A stretch of DNA of 55,883 nt from an uncultured Brevibacterium sp. (GCA_902489215.1 CABTZE010000001.1:1-55883), one strand, 5' to 3'. Counted from the first letter of the stretch, positions 32,282-42,102 are shown. Notes: generated by a model from the letters alone, not told the origin. Numbers and translations: made by a program.

Positions 32282-33844
32282 GTGGGAGCTCTTTCGCGTG
32301 AAGTCCAGCGCGACCGTCTGCACCGGACCATTTGGGAGGTCGCAAACGAACTCCGCGGCTCCGTCGACGGCTGGGACTTCAAAAGCTATGTGCTGGGCCT
32401 GCTGTTCTACCGCTTCATCTCAGAGAACCTCTCGAACTTCATTGAAGCGAACGAAGGCGCTGGCTTCCGCTACGCCGATCTGACCGATGCTGAAGCCGAA
32501 CCGATCCGCGGAATGATGGTGGATGAAAAGGGCTTCTTCATCCTTCCCTCCCAGCTGTTCGAAAACGTACGCGCCCGCGCAGCGCAGGACCCGAACCTCA
32601 ATGAAACACTGGAAAAGGTATTCCAGAGCATCGAAGGATCGTCGCTCGGCCACCGCAGCGAAGATGACATCAAGGGCCTGTTTGACGACCTCGACGTCAA
32701 CTCGAACCGCCTGGGCAACACGGTTGAGCGCCGGAATGACAAGCTGAGGAACCTTCTCAACGCCATCGGCGACTTAGATCTGGGCGAAAAGCACGATGAA
32801 GGCATCGACATGTTTGGTGATGCCTACGAATTCCTCATGCAGATGTACGCATCGCAGGCCGGAAAATCTGGTGGTGAGTACTACACGCCGCAGGAAGTCA
32901 GCGAACTGTTGGCTCGGTTGACGACCATCGGCAAAACTCAGGTGAACCGCGTGTACGACCCGGCGGTTGGTTCCGGTTCTCTGCTTCTGAAGTTTGCCAA
33001 GGTTCTTGGACCGCACGGTGTGCGTCAGGGCTATTACGGGCAGGAAATCAACCTGACCACCTACAACCTGGCCCGCATCAACATGTTTCTGCACGACGTG
33101 AACTACGACAAGTTCAGCATCGCGCACGGCAATACCCTCACCGACCCACAGCACTGGGACGATGAACCGTTTGACGCGATTGTCTCGAACCCGCCCTACG
33201 CCACCCGGTGGGAAGGCAAGAACAACCCGCTGCTCATCAACGACCCCCGGTTTGCTCCAGCCGGTGTTCTAGCGCCTGTGAGACGAGCAGACCTTGCATT
33301 CACGATGCACGTGCTGTCGTGGCTTGCGGTCGATGGGACAGCTGCACTGGTGCAGTTCCCCGGTGTTCTGTACCGAGGTGGTACGGAACAGAAGATCCGT
33401 CAATACCTTGTCGACAACAACTACGTGGATGCAGTAATCCAGCTGCCCGAAGACATGTTCTTCGGCACCACGATCGCGGTGTGCATCCTCGTGCTGAAGA
33501 AGTCGAAGTCAGTCAACAATGTGCTGTTCATCGATGCGTCGAAGGACTTTGTTCGCCAGGGCAAGAACAACGTCATGACCGAGTCGCACCGCGACAAGAT
33601 CGTGAGCATGTTCGAAGAGCGCCGCGAGGAACAGTACGTGTCTAAGCGCGTCAGCGCCGAAGAAATCGCAAAGAACGACTACAACCTGTCCATCAGTTCC
33701 TATGTCGAATTCGAGGACACCCGCGAAAAGATCGACATCACCGAGCTCAACGCAGAAATCGCGCAGATCGTAGAACGCCAGTCGGAGCTGCGCACCAGCA
33801 TCGATGCAATCGTCGCCGAGCTTGAAGCAGGTGCACACAAGTGA
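32282..33844 (+). CDS. hsdM: Type I restriction-modification methyltransferase subunit HsdM
   Basis: Adenine methyltransferase subunit, about 520 residues, acting in an M2S complex and needed for both modification and restriction. The N-terminal HsdM helical domain (LHRTIWEVANELRGSVDGWD and LLFYRFISENL) is followed by SAM-binding DPAVGSGSLLLKF (residues 226 on) and the catalytic SNPPYATRW (NPPY, about 303-306). GTG 32282 is preferred over ATG 32258 because TGGAGG sits 5 bases before it. Its stop overlaps the GTG of hsdS. It is first in the operon. Confidence 0.95.
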   Translation: MGALSREVQRDRLHRTIWEVANELRGSVDGWDFKSYVLGLLFYRFISENLSNFIEANEGAGFRYADLTDAEAEPIRGMMVDEKGFFILPSQLFENVRARAAQDPNLNETLEKVFQSIEGSSLGHRSEDDIKGLFDDLDVNSNRLGNTVERRNDKLRNLLNAIGDLDLGEKHDEGIDMFGDAYEFLMQMYASQAGKSGGEYYTPQEVSELLARLTTIGKTQVNRVYDPAVGSGSLLLKFAKVLGPHGVRQGYYGQEINLTTYNLARINMFLHDVNYDKFSIAHGNTLTDPQHWDDEPFDAIVSNPPYATRWEGKNNPLLINDPRFAPAGVLAPVRRADLAFTMHVLSWLAVDGTAALVQFPGVLYRGGTEQKIRQYLVDNNYVDAVIQLPEDMFFGTTIAVCILVLKKSKSVNNVLFIDASKDFVRQGKNNVMTESHRDKIVSMFEERREEQYVSKRVSAEEIAKNDYNLSISSYVEFEDTREKIDITELNAEIAQIVERQSELRTSIDAIVAELEAGAHK

Positions 33845-35019
33845 ACCGCGTCGAAAAGCTCATCCAGGAGCACTGTCCTGACGGGGTTCCGTTTCAGAGG
33901 ATTTCAGATCTTGGCATCCTCATCTCGGGGCTTGCCGGACGAACGAAAGTGGACTTCGGTCACGGCGATGATCAGTTCGTAACGTACAAGCAAGTGTTCG
34001 GCAGTCTTTCCGTGGACTTCACGAAACTGGAACGAGTGGATCTATCAGACGGCAAAAAGCAGAACAAGCTGGCGCTGGGGGATGTCATATTCACAGCATC
34101 GTCAGAAAATCTAGACGAAGTTGGCATGTCTTCAGTCGTGACGAGACAGCCTGAGTCGGACTTATACCTGAATAGTTTTTGTTTCGCGTTTCGACTTAAA
34201 GATAGGCAGATTCTCGATCCAGAGTTTTCGAAATATCTGTTTCGTGCACCTCTCGTGCGTAGGCAGATTATTCGATCTGCACAAGGTGTGACACGGATCA
34301 ATATATCCAAGAAACGGTTTCTTGAACTGGTAGTTCCTGTTCCTCCGCTTGAGGTACAGCGGGAGATCGTTAAAGTTCTTGATCTCTTCACTGAGCTCGA
34401 GGCTGAGCTCGAGGCTGAGCTCGAGGCGCGCCGCAAGCAATACGAGTACTACCGCGACCAGTTGCTCACATTCCCCGAGGATGGGGGGGCGACCTGGACG
34501 CCGATGGGTGAGGTCCTCCGATTGCGAAATGGAAGAGATTTTAAGCATCTGGGATCTGGGCATGTGCCGGTCTACGGTTCTGGAGGGGTGATTGCCCATG
34601 TTCAGATTCCTGCTTTTGAAGGTGAAACCGTTTTGATTCCTAGAAAAGGTTCAATATCGTCGGTTTACTATGTGGATGGACCGGTGTGGACGGTCGACAC
34701 GTGTTTTTACTCAGAAATCAATAAAAATCGGTTGATTCCCAGATATCTTTATCATTATTTGCTTCGTGAAGATTTGAGTCGCTTAAACACGGGTGGAGGC
34801 GTTCCGTCTTTGACCCAAAAGGTACTCAACCGTCTTCCGATAGCTTTACCGGATTTAGCTACACAGCAGAAAATTGCGTCAGTTCTCGACAAGTTCGATG
34901 CGCTGGTCAACGACCTCTCTTCCGGTCTGCCAGCTGAGATCGAGGCTCGCAGGAAGCAGTACGAGTACTATCGGGACAAACTGCTGACGTTTAAGGAACT
35001 GGAAGCCGACGCCGCATAA
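33841..35019 (+). CDS. hsdS: Type I restriction-modification specificity subunit HsdS
   Basis: DNA-recognition subunit of 392 residues. Two target-recognition domains (about residues 1-175 and 215-360) are each followed by a conserved helix. The first ends IVKVLDLFTELEAELEAELE (residues 175-194), the second with ASVLDKFDALVNDLSSGLPA, and both continue as EARRKQYEYYRD. The half-repeats give the usual circular symmetry. The central helix carries a (ELEA)3 repeat at residues 185-196 that the second half lacks. The recognition domains are visibly more AT-rich than the operon around them, as expected for shuffled domains. The GTG start overlaps hsdM. The recognised DNA sequence cannot be read from the protein. 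Confidence 0.94.
   Translation: MNRVEKLIQEHCPDGVPFQRISDLGILISGLAGRTKVDFGHGDDQFVTYKQVFGSLSVDFTKLERVDLSDGKKQNKLALGDVIFTASSENLDEVGMSSVVTRQPESDLYLNSFCFAFRLKDRQILDPEFSKYLFRAPLVRRQIIRSAQGVTRINISKKRFLELVVPVPPLEVQREIVKVLDLFTELEAELEAELEARRKQYEYYRDQLLTFPEDGGATWTPMGEVLRLRNGRDFKHLGSGHVPVYGSGGVIAHVQIPAFEGETVLIPRKGSISSVYYVDGPVWTVDTCFYSEINKNRLIPRYLYHYLLREDLSRLNTGGGVPSLTQKVLNRLPIALPDLATQQKIASVLDKFDALVNDLSSGLPAEIEARRKQYEYYRDKLLTFKELEADAA
34393..34428 (+). repeat. 12-bp tandem repeat encoding ELEA in hsdS
   Basis: GAGCTCGAGGCT occurs three times in a row; only the last base of the third copy differs. It is in frame, so each copy adds four residues to the central helix that separates the two recognition domains. 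The layout matches the TAEL repeats of EcoR124-type HsdS. Confidence 0.9.
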
Positions 35020-35034
35020 CCGCGCGCTGTTTCA

Positions 35035-38000
35035 ATGACTGGGGCTGGGATGGAATTCTCGACGGGTGACGAACTCAAGCGCAATAAAATTGCGCCCATT
35101 GCAGTCAGCGACGAAGCCACCGTCGTTGCCGCCTATGAACCTGGTATCCAGCCTGACGATTCCTACCAGTCCGAAGCTCAGCTCGAAGCTGAGCTCATCA
35201 AACAGCTACAAGCCCAGGCCTACGAATACGTCACCATCCGCGACGAAGCAGCCCTCGTAGCGAACCTCCGCGAACAGCTCGAAACACTCAACAAGGTTGA
35301 GTTCTCGGACAGCGAATGGAAGTCGTTCTTCGAAACAAACATCGCCAGCAAGAACGACGGCCCCAAAGAAAAAACGTGGCGGCTGCACAACGACAATATT
35401 CAGCTTCTCCGCCGGGACGACGGCACCACACGCAACATTCGTCTGCTCGACAAAACACACATTCACAACAACAAGCTGCAGGTGATCAACCAGTACGCAG
35501 TTGAGGCAGGCACCTCGCCGGGCAGTGCGACCCACTCCAACCGGTACGACGTCACGATCCTCGTCAACGGTCTGCCGCTCATCCATGTTGAACTCAAACG
35601 TCGAGGCGTCAGCCTTCGGGAAGCGTTCAATCAGATTGCCCGCTACCAAAACCAGTCACTGTGGTCTGGCTACGGCCTGTTCGACTACGTCCAGGTGTTC
35701 GTGATCTCCAACGGGACACTCACCAAGTACTACTCCAACACCACCCGCCCCAAGAAAAACGACAGCACAAAACGCACAGTCAACACGTGGGCATTCACAA
35801 ACTGGTGGGCAGACGGCAACAACAAACTCATCGCCGACCTCCACGGGTTCACCCGCACCTTCTTCGCCAAACACACAATCCTCAACATCCTCACCCGGTA
35901 CTGTGTGCTGCGCGAAGACGGCACCCTTCTGGTCATGCGGCCCTACCAAATCGCCGCAACAGAACGGATCCTGCAGCGCATCGACGTCGCCGCAAACAAC
36001 AAAATGCTCGGCAGCACAAAAGCCGGCGGATACATCTGGCACACCACCGGATCCGGTAAAACACTCACCAGCTTCAAAACTGCACAGCTGGCCACAGCCC
36101 TGCCCAGCAGCCCCAAGGTTCTGTTCGTGGTTGACCGCAAAGACCTCGACTACCAAACCATGCGGGAATACGACAGTTTCAAAAAAGGTGCCGCAAACTC
36201 CAACGCATCCACTAAAGTCCTCACGGAGCAGATGGGCGACCCCAATGCGCGCATCATCATCACCACAATCCAGAAGCTGTCGAACTTCGTCGCAGCTAAC
36301 GCGAAGCACCCCATCTACAGCGAACACACTGTGCTGATCTTTGATGAGTGCCACCGTTCGCAGTTCGGCGCGATGCACGCAGCCATCACCAAGAAGTTCA
36401 AGAAATACAACATCTTCGGCTTCACCGGCACCCCGATCTTCCCAGCCAACGCTGGTAAGTCCTACGGTGCCCGGGATGGGCGCGTGATCGTGCGTACCAC
36501 CGAAGAAACCTTCGGCGACCAACTGCACACGTACACGATCGTCGACGCAATCGAAGACAAGAACGTCCTGCCGTTCAAACTCGCCTACAACAACGTGGTA
36601 GAGAAAGTTCGACACTTTGCCCAGGAGCATGCCACCCGAGCCGAACAGGAAGCCGAACTCCTGGAACCTCGGCGGATCAGTGCCGTCACCTCGTACGTCC
36701 TCAAACATTTCAATCAGCACACCCGCCGGCAGACACTCAGCAGCGAAACCGACAATTCGTACCTCCACACCGTCACAGCCGACGTGGCTGCTGTTGCCCG
36801 CAGGCGGGGCGGGCCCGGCATTATCGAAACAGCCAAGCGGAAGGTTGTCGGCTTCAACGCCATGATGGCGGTGCAGTCAGTAGAAGCCGCGAAACTGTAC
36901 TACGAGGAATTCAAGGCTCAACAAGCTCAGCTGCCGCAAGCAGCACGCCTCACAGTTGCCACCATCTTCAGCTACAAAGCAAACGAAGACCCCGAAGCCG
37001 GCATCCTTGCTGAAGAAGGCTTCGACACCGGCAAACTCAGCGGAGAAGACCGCGAATTCCTCGAAAGCGCCATCAGCGACTACAACAGCACCTTCGGCAC
37101 TAGCTACGACGCAAACGGCGACAACTTCCAGAACTACTACCGCGACCTGTCCATGAGGGTCAAAGACAGGGAAGTCGACCTGCTGATCGTGGTCAACATG
37201 TTCCTCACTGGGTTCGACGCCCCAACACTGAACACTCTGTACGTGGACAAAAACCTGCGCTACCACGGGCTGATCCAGGCGTTTTCCCGCACCAACCGCA
37301 TTCTGAACTCCGTGAAGCAGTACGGAAACATCGTGTGCTTCCGCGACCTGCAGAAGAACACCGAGGACGCGCTGGCGCTGTTCGGCAACAAAGACGCCGA
37401 GGGTATTGCCCTGCTCAAGCCGTACGAACACTACTTGAAGCAGTACAAGGCCAAAGTCGCTGAACTGCTGAGCTTCCACGGGATCGGCGACGCCGTCCCG
37501 GGCAGTGAAACCGAACAGAAACACTTCGTGCAGGTATTCGGCGAAATCCTCAAGCTGCGGAACATGCTCGCAGGATTCGACGAATTCACCGAAGACGACG
37601 ATCTCAGTCCGCGCGATATGCAGGATCTGCAGAGCGTTTACCTTGCCATCCGGGAAGAACTCGGTGGGGGTGAAGATGGCCCCACGGACGGTTCGGAGTC
37701 TTATGAACAGCAGGAACTGGAGTTCGAGATCGAGCTGCTGCGCCAGGTGGACGTCAACGTCGACTACATCCTCATGCTCGTCGAGAAACTGCACACCCCG
37801 AAGTCGAGCTCCGCACCGTCTGACGACGACATCAAGGAGCAGATTCGCCAAGCGATCGAAGCCAGCCCCACGCTGCGCGACAAACGCGATTTGTTCATGG
37901 ACTTCATCGGAATCGTCGACACGAGCAAAAACGTGGTCGAACAGTGGAATGCATTCGTGCAGTGGAGGAGGGAACGGGAGCTCGAGACGCTCATCAAAGA

Positions 38001-38211
38001 AGAAAACCTGCAGGAACCACAGGCGCGCGCCTTCGTGGACTACGCCTTCGAAATAGGCGAGGTGCCGACTACCGGAACCGATATCGTTGAGATCCTGCCG
38101 CGCATGAGCCTCTTCGGCCGCACCGCCGACGGGGACAGCCGCGAGGACGTTAAAAAACGCGTAGTCAAAAAGTTCATCGAGCTTTTCGAGCGGTACGGAA
38201 CCCTTGGGTGA
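35035..38211 (+). CDS. hsdR: Type I restriction endonuclease subunit HsdR
   Basis: ATP-driven translocase and nuclease of the restriction complex, 1058 residues. The nuclease domain has the PD-ExK layout: D172 (RYDVTILVNG) and E186/K188 (HVELKRRG). The SF2 motor has Walker A TTGSGKT (337-343), DECH box D437-H440 (LIFDECHRSQFG) and motif III GFTGTP. Later are the NMFLTGFDAPTLNTLYVDK motif V region and QAFSRTNRI (motif VI). It begins 15 bases after hsdS. ATG 35035 or 35050 could be the start; neither has a strong ribosome site. All catalytic motifs are intact, so restriction should be active. Confidence 0.95.
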   Translation: MTGAGMEFSTGDELKRNKIAPIAVSDEATVVAAYEPGIQPDDSYQSEAQLEAELIKQLQAQAYEYVTIRDEAALVANLREQLETLNKVEFSDSEWKSFFETNIASKNDGPKEKTWRLHNDNIQLLRRDDGTTRNIRLLDKTHIHNNKLQVINQYAVEAGTSPGSATHSNRYDVTILVNGLPLIHVELKRRGVSLREAFNQIARYQNQSLWSGYGLFDYVQVFVISNGTLTKYYSNTTRPKKNDSTKRTVNTWAFTNWWADGNNKLIADLHGFTRTFFAKHTILNILTRYCVLREDGTLLVMRPYQIAATERILQRIDVAANNKMLGSTKAGGYIWHTTGSGKTLTSFKTAQLATALPSSPKVLFVVDRKDLDYQTMREYDSFKKGAANSNASTKVLTEQMGDPNARIIITTIQKLSNFVAANAKHPIYSEHTVLIFDECHRSQFGAMHAAITKKFKKYNIFGFTGTPIFPANAGKSYGARDGRVIVRTTEETFGDQLHTYTIVDAIEDKNVLPFKLAYNNVVEKVRHFAQEHATRAEQEAELLEPRRISAVTSYVLKHFNQHTRRQTLSSETDNSYLHTVTADVAAVARRRGGPGIIETAKRKVVGFNAMMAVQSVEAAKLYYEEFKAQQAQLPQAARLTVATIFSYKANEDPEAGILAEEGFDTGKLSGEDREFLESAISDYNSTFGTSYDANGDNFQNYYRDLSMRVKDREVDLLIVVNMFLTGFDAPTLNTLYVDKNLRYHGLIQAFSRTNRILNSVKQYGNIVCFRDLQKNTEDALALFGNKDAEGIALLKPYEHYLKQYKAKVAELLSFHGIGDAVPGSETEQKHFVQVFGEILKLRNMLAGFDEFTEDDDLSPRDMQDLQSVYLAIREELGGGEDGPTDGSESYEQQELEFEIELLRQVDVNVDYILMLVEKLHTPKSSSAPSDDDIKEQIRQAIEASPTLRDKRDLFMDFIGIVDTSKNVVEQWNAFVQWRRERELETLIKEENLQEPQARAFVDYAFEIGEVPTTGTDIVEILPRMSLFGRTADGDSREDVKKRVVKKFIELFERYGTLG

Positions 38212-38425
38212 GGTTGCAGCCGTCCGGATAGGCTTCCCATCGCGACAACCTGTACGTCACCTACGTGGGAAAACAGAGTCCGATGCTGCCTGTCGGCAGT
38301 AAGTGAAAAAGCGAATTCCAAGGGTGCCCTACATCACGCTTTTGCCGTCGGATACTATTTGAGTACCCCCTAGTAGCCGCCGGACGTTTTCCGGGACGTT
38401 CGCGCACCCTAACGAAGGCAGAAAA

Positions 38426-41134
38426 GTGAAAAGCCGACAGCGCACAAGCTTTCTTCCGGCCTTTTTGGCAGCATTTCTCACCATGCTGCTCATCGCAGCG
38501 GGAGGGCTTGGCCTTCCTTCTGCGGCTCAGGCCGAACCCCAATCACCCGACCGGCAAGTTCTGAAGTGCTATGAAGAAGGCGGATCGTCTGCCTGCACAC
38601 AGGAAGAACTGCAGAAACTCATCACTCAGGCGGGAACGACTCCCACCACAATCGAAATCGGCAACGGCAGTGACGTTGCCCTGACGAAAACACTCGTTAT
38701 TCCGGCTGGTGCGGACATCGAACTGGTGGACACTCTGGCTGACGCCGAAAAGCCGACAACCAAAATCGTTCGTGCTGACGGCAACTTCACCGGAAGCCTC
38801 ATCCGGGTTGAAAAGGGCGGAAAGCTCACACTCTCCGCCGGAGCTGGAGAAGGCAAAGGCCTGCACATTGACTCCCGCGCCAAACACGACACGGTGACGG
38901 GAAGCTCGTTCTCACCGACTGTTCTTGTGGACGGCGAACTCGTCATGAATGCCGGCACCATCACCGGCGCCAGGAAGATGAGCCGCACCGGGGAAGGCGC
39001 AGTCACCGTCAAGGGCAAGGACGCGAAGTTCACCCTCAACGACGGCAAGATCACCGACAACCAGCGCAAGGGCGGCCAGTTCGGTGCCGCGAACGTCGCA
39101 CTGACCGATGGTGCGACCATGGTGATGAACGGCGGCGAAATCTCCAAGGGTGTATCCGACTACAGCCCCTACGCCTATGGCGAAGCTGGCGGCATCGGCG
39201 TCTTCAGCGGTGCGCACCTGACAGTCAACGGCGGAAAAATCACGGAAAACACGGGCTGGGCCGGAAACATCAATGTCAGTCACTGGCTGAACGAAAGCAG
39301 TGTGAAGCCCGGCGACGACACCTCCGACACCCGCTCCACGCTGGAGTTCAATGACGGTGAAATCACCAAGGGCAAAGCGGCTTTCGGTGGTGGCGGCATC
39401 AACATCTTCGGCAACGCAGACGTCACTATGAACGGCGGTCTTCTTGACAGTAACCACGCGCCTAACGGCGGTGGCGTGAACGCCATGGATATGTATATCA
39501 ATGGCGATCCCCGCACCTACCGGGAAATCGATTCCGACGGCTCTCGTTGGACTAAGCAGCACTTCGGCGAACCCAAGCCCGAAGAATGGACCAAGATTTC
39601 CCCAGCCGGATTCACCATGAACGGCGGCAGCATCACTCGCAACAGCGCCACCCGCACCGGCGGTGGTGTCAACGTGATCTCCAACGCCGTGAAACTCAAC
39701 GCCGGGCTGATCGAATCCAACACCGCCGACAATCAGGGTGGCGGTGTCTACGTTGCAACGAAGTCGTACACCGCGAACTTCATGGACACGCTCATCACTG
39801 ACAACAATGCGACCGGCAGCGACCACGTTGCCTACGGCGGCGGCATTTGGCTGTGCCCCACCGGCAGCATGACCATGCACGTCACAAACGGCGCTGCAGT
39901 GTTCGACAACATCAGCCCCAACAGTTCGGTGGATTCACACTGGGGCGACGACATCGCACACGACCACCTCGGATCAGTCAGCGAAGCGGGAGTCGTAATC
40001 GATGAGCGCATGCTCGGCGGTGGTGAACCCAGCTACTACAAGGACGGCTCGAACGCTTCGGAGGACTCCCGTTTTGATCCGAAGAACCCTGGCAAGAAGC
40101 AGATCTTCGACGGTGAAGCACGGGAATCGGATGACGAAGCTGACTACCGCACCTCAATTTCGGATGAAGGTCTGAAGACCATCGTCGACCAAGAAGCGAA
40201 AGAAACCGCGAAGTCATGGGCGAAACTGCGGATCCAGAAGAACACGTCGCCGCGCGGAGCCGGCGTTGGTTCAAACGGTGGGCTCACCTTCGGAACCGAA
40301 GGAAGCACCGAGGTGAAGGTCACGAAGGCGTGGAAAGACGCTGAGGGGAACGACCTCAATGCTGAAGCCACTGTTCCGGTCAAGGTTCAGCTGGTAGGTA
40401 AAGCTGGTGACACCACGTCCAATATCGGCCAGCCGGTAGAGCTCAACGCCGACAACGAGTGGACACACACCTTCGAGAACCTCCCCAAGACGAAGACTGT
40501 TGACGGCAAGCAGGTCGAGGTTCAGTACACGGTTGAAGAGCTTGAGGTTGAAGGTTTCAAGTCCGCGGTGACCGGTGACCCTGAGAAGGGCTTCACCATC
40601 ACGAACACTGAGGACACACCGGCAACCACTGAAGTGCCTGTCGAGAAGGTCTGGAAGGCAGCCGATGGTTCTGCACTGGATCCGTCAGAAACTCAGCCGG
40701 TGAAGGTGCAGCTCGTGAAAACAGTTGGCGATGCAACCTCGAAGGTTGGTGAGCCTGTTGAGCTGAATGCTGACAACAGCTGGAAGCACACGTTCACGAA
40801 CCTGCCGGTGACGGAAGACGTTGACGGTAAGAAGATCGACATTCAGTACTCGGTTGAGGAACTTGAGGTTGAGGGCTTCAACTCGGCGTTGGCGGGCAAT
40901 GCGAAGGATGGATTCACCATCACCAACACGCAGATCCCACCATCAACACCTGAGCCCACGCCGGAACCAACTCCGACGCCGGAACCCACTCCGGAAACAA
41001 CACCTACGCCGCCCGCGCCTGAAAAGCCGCAGTCGCCGTTGCCCCGTACCGGTGTTGAAATCGGTGCAGCTGTCGCCCTGGCGCTCGCACTGATCGGAAC
41101 CGGTGTGGTTCTCGTCAGGCGCAAGAAGCCCTGA
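38426..41134 (+). CDS. LPxTG-anchored surface protein with beta-helix and two Cna_B domains
   Basis: A sortase-anchored cell-wall protein of 902 residues, probably an adhesin. A signal peptide of about 36 residues ends AAQAEP. Residues ~100-560 are a right-handed beta-helix built from repeated strands such as LVMNAGTITG, MVMNGGEISKG, LTVNGGKITEN, VTMNGGLLDSN and FTMNGGSITRN. Two Cna_B domains follow (about 629-728 and 734-836), each with VELNADN-W-HTF and VEELEVEGF-SA. Then comes a Pro/Thr/Glu wall-spanning stretch (837-870), LPRTG at 872-876, a membrane segment and an RRKKP tail. GTG 38426 is the start, after AACGAAGGCAG. No sortase gene is in the window. It is monocistronic, with a strong hairpin downstream. 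Confidence 0.93.
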   Translation: MKSRQRTSFLPAFLAAFLTMLLIAAGGLGLPSAAQAEPQSPDRQVLKCYEEGGSSACTQEELQKLITQAGTTPTTIEIGNGSDVALTKTLVIPAGADIELVDTLADAEKPTTKIVRADGNFTGSLIRVEKGGKLTLSAGAGEGKGLHIDSRAKHDTVTGSSFSPTVLVDGELVMNAGTITGARKMSRTGEGAVTVKGKDAKFTLNDGKITDNQRKGGQFGAANVALTDGATMVMNGGEISKGVSDYSPYAYGEAGGIGVFSGAHLTVNGGKITENTGWAGNINVSHWLNESSVKPGDDTSDTRSTLEFNDGEITKGKAAFGGGGINIFGNADVTMNGGLLDSNHAPNGGGVNAMDMYINGDPRTYREIDSDGSRWTKQHFGEPKPEEWTKISPAGFTMNGGSITRNSATRTGGGVNVISNAVKLNAGLIESNTADNQGGGVYVATKSYTANFMDTLITDNNATGSDHVAYGGGIWLCPTGSMTMHVTNGAAVFDNISPNSSVDSHWGDDIAHDHLGSVSEAGVVIDERMLGGGEPSYYKDGSNASEDSRFDPKNPGKKQIFDGEARESDDEADYRTSISDEGLKTIVDQEAKETAKSWAKLRIQKNTSPRGAGVGSNGGLTFGTEGSTEVKVTKAWKDAEGNDLNAEATVPVKVQLVGKAGDTTSNIGQPVELNADNEWTHTFENLPKTKTVDGKQVEVQYTVEELEVEGFKSAVTGDPEKGFTITNTEDTPATTEVPVEKVWKAADGSALDPSETQPVKVQLVKTVGDATSKVGEPVELNADNSWKHTFTNLPVTEDVDGKKIDIQYSVEELEVEGFNSALAGNAKDGFTITNTQIPPSTPEPTPEPTPTPEPTPETTPTPPAPEKPQSPLPRTGVEIGAAVALALALIGTGVVLVRRKKP

Positions 41135-41162
41135 CAACAGCTAGGCGCATAACCGCCTGAAC

Positions 41163-41204
41163 ACGAGTGGCCCTGGAACTCACCTGAGTTCCAGGGCCAC
41201 TCGT
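41163..41204. terminator. Terminator of the LPxTG protein gene
   Basis: A perfect 18-bp stem (41163-41180 with 41187-41204) with a six-base loop, 28 bases past the stop. It is GC-rich and followed by ATTCCC, so it is a long-stem type with little U-tract. Confidence 0.85.
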
Positions 41205-41283
41205 ATTCCCACCCCCACGCAAAGCCGCACACACCCCCATACCGCACCTCCACCTCGTCATCCCACAGGACCGGTGCATCGGG

Positions 41284-42102
41284 TTGTCAGAATCGGCCCG
41301 GATTCCGGTAGTACGTTCTTCCAGGATCTTTTCGGCAGCGCACCACAACCCGCGCGTGGACGCTGCCGCTGTCACGGCAAGGGAAGTTTTGACGTTCGCA
41401 GGCAGGGCCTGGCGCTACTGTGTTCGCAAGCCAGTAAAAACACTCATCATCTTTGCTGTTCTGGCCATCATGGCCACCGTGGTCATGGCCGCCAGTGCAG
41501 AAACTCGACCACGACGACTACGACAAACAGCGTGAAGAACAATTCGGCAACGCCGTCAACGTGTGGGGTGTCAGCAACAGCGAAATCGACAACAACTTCC
41601 GCAGCGGCACACTGAAACTCACCGAAGGTCGCCATCTGAAGCCTGATGACAGGAACACAGCCGTCATCCACGAAGACGGGCCAGGGCATCGACTGGCAGA
41701 ACTACCAGATCTCCCCATCGGCCCAGTACCTTTCGGGCATCACCGGCGCTGTTGACGGCATCAAGAGCATTCAACCCCAAGGCCAGCATTGACGACCTCA
41801 CCCGGTTGGGCATTGATGCCGCCGCTGCGAAGCGCAATGTGCTTGCCCTGTCCGGTGGTCAGCAGCAGAGCGTGGCCATCGGCCGAGCTCTGGTTTCCTC
41901 TGCACCGGTCATTTTGGCAGATGAACCCACCGGCAACCTCGATGAGGAAACCGCCGAAGGAGTCATCGAGATCCTGCGGGATGCAGCCCATGAGCAGGGC
42001 AAATGCGTCATTGTCGTCACCCACTCGAAGCAGCTGGCACGATCATCCGACGTCACGCTGCGCCTAGAACAGCGCAAACTGATCGAACCCAAAAAGGCCT
42101 AG
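41284..42102 (+). pseudogene. Collapsed MacB/FtsX-type ABC transporter
   Basis: Fragments of a permease gene and of an ATPase gene, in different frames, fused in about 800 bases. Near 41390 is an FtsX-type N-terminus (RYCVRKPVKTLIIF and VLAIMATVVMA). Then, after a frame change, come KQREEQFGNAVNVWGVSNSE and LTEGRHLKPDD, periplasmic pieces of the same permease family, then DWQNYQISPSAQYLSGITGA in a further frame. From ~41752 a C-terminal half of an ABC ATPase is intact (LSGGQQQSVAIGRAL, VILADEPTGNLD, VIVVTHS), but Walker A is missing. So there have been several internal deletions. The ATPase half could still be translated from 41752, but cannot bind ATP normally. Confidence 0.8.

Noticed and set aside
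34393..34428. Short direct repeats considered as a CRISPR-like array
   Set aside because: They are contiguous, have no spacers and are in frame inside hsdS.
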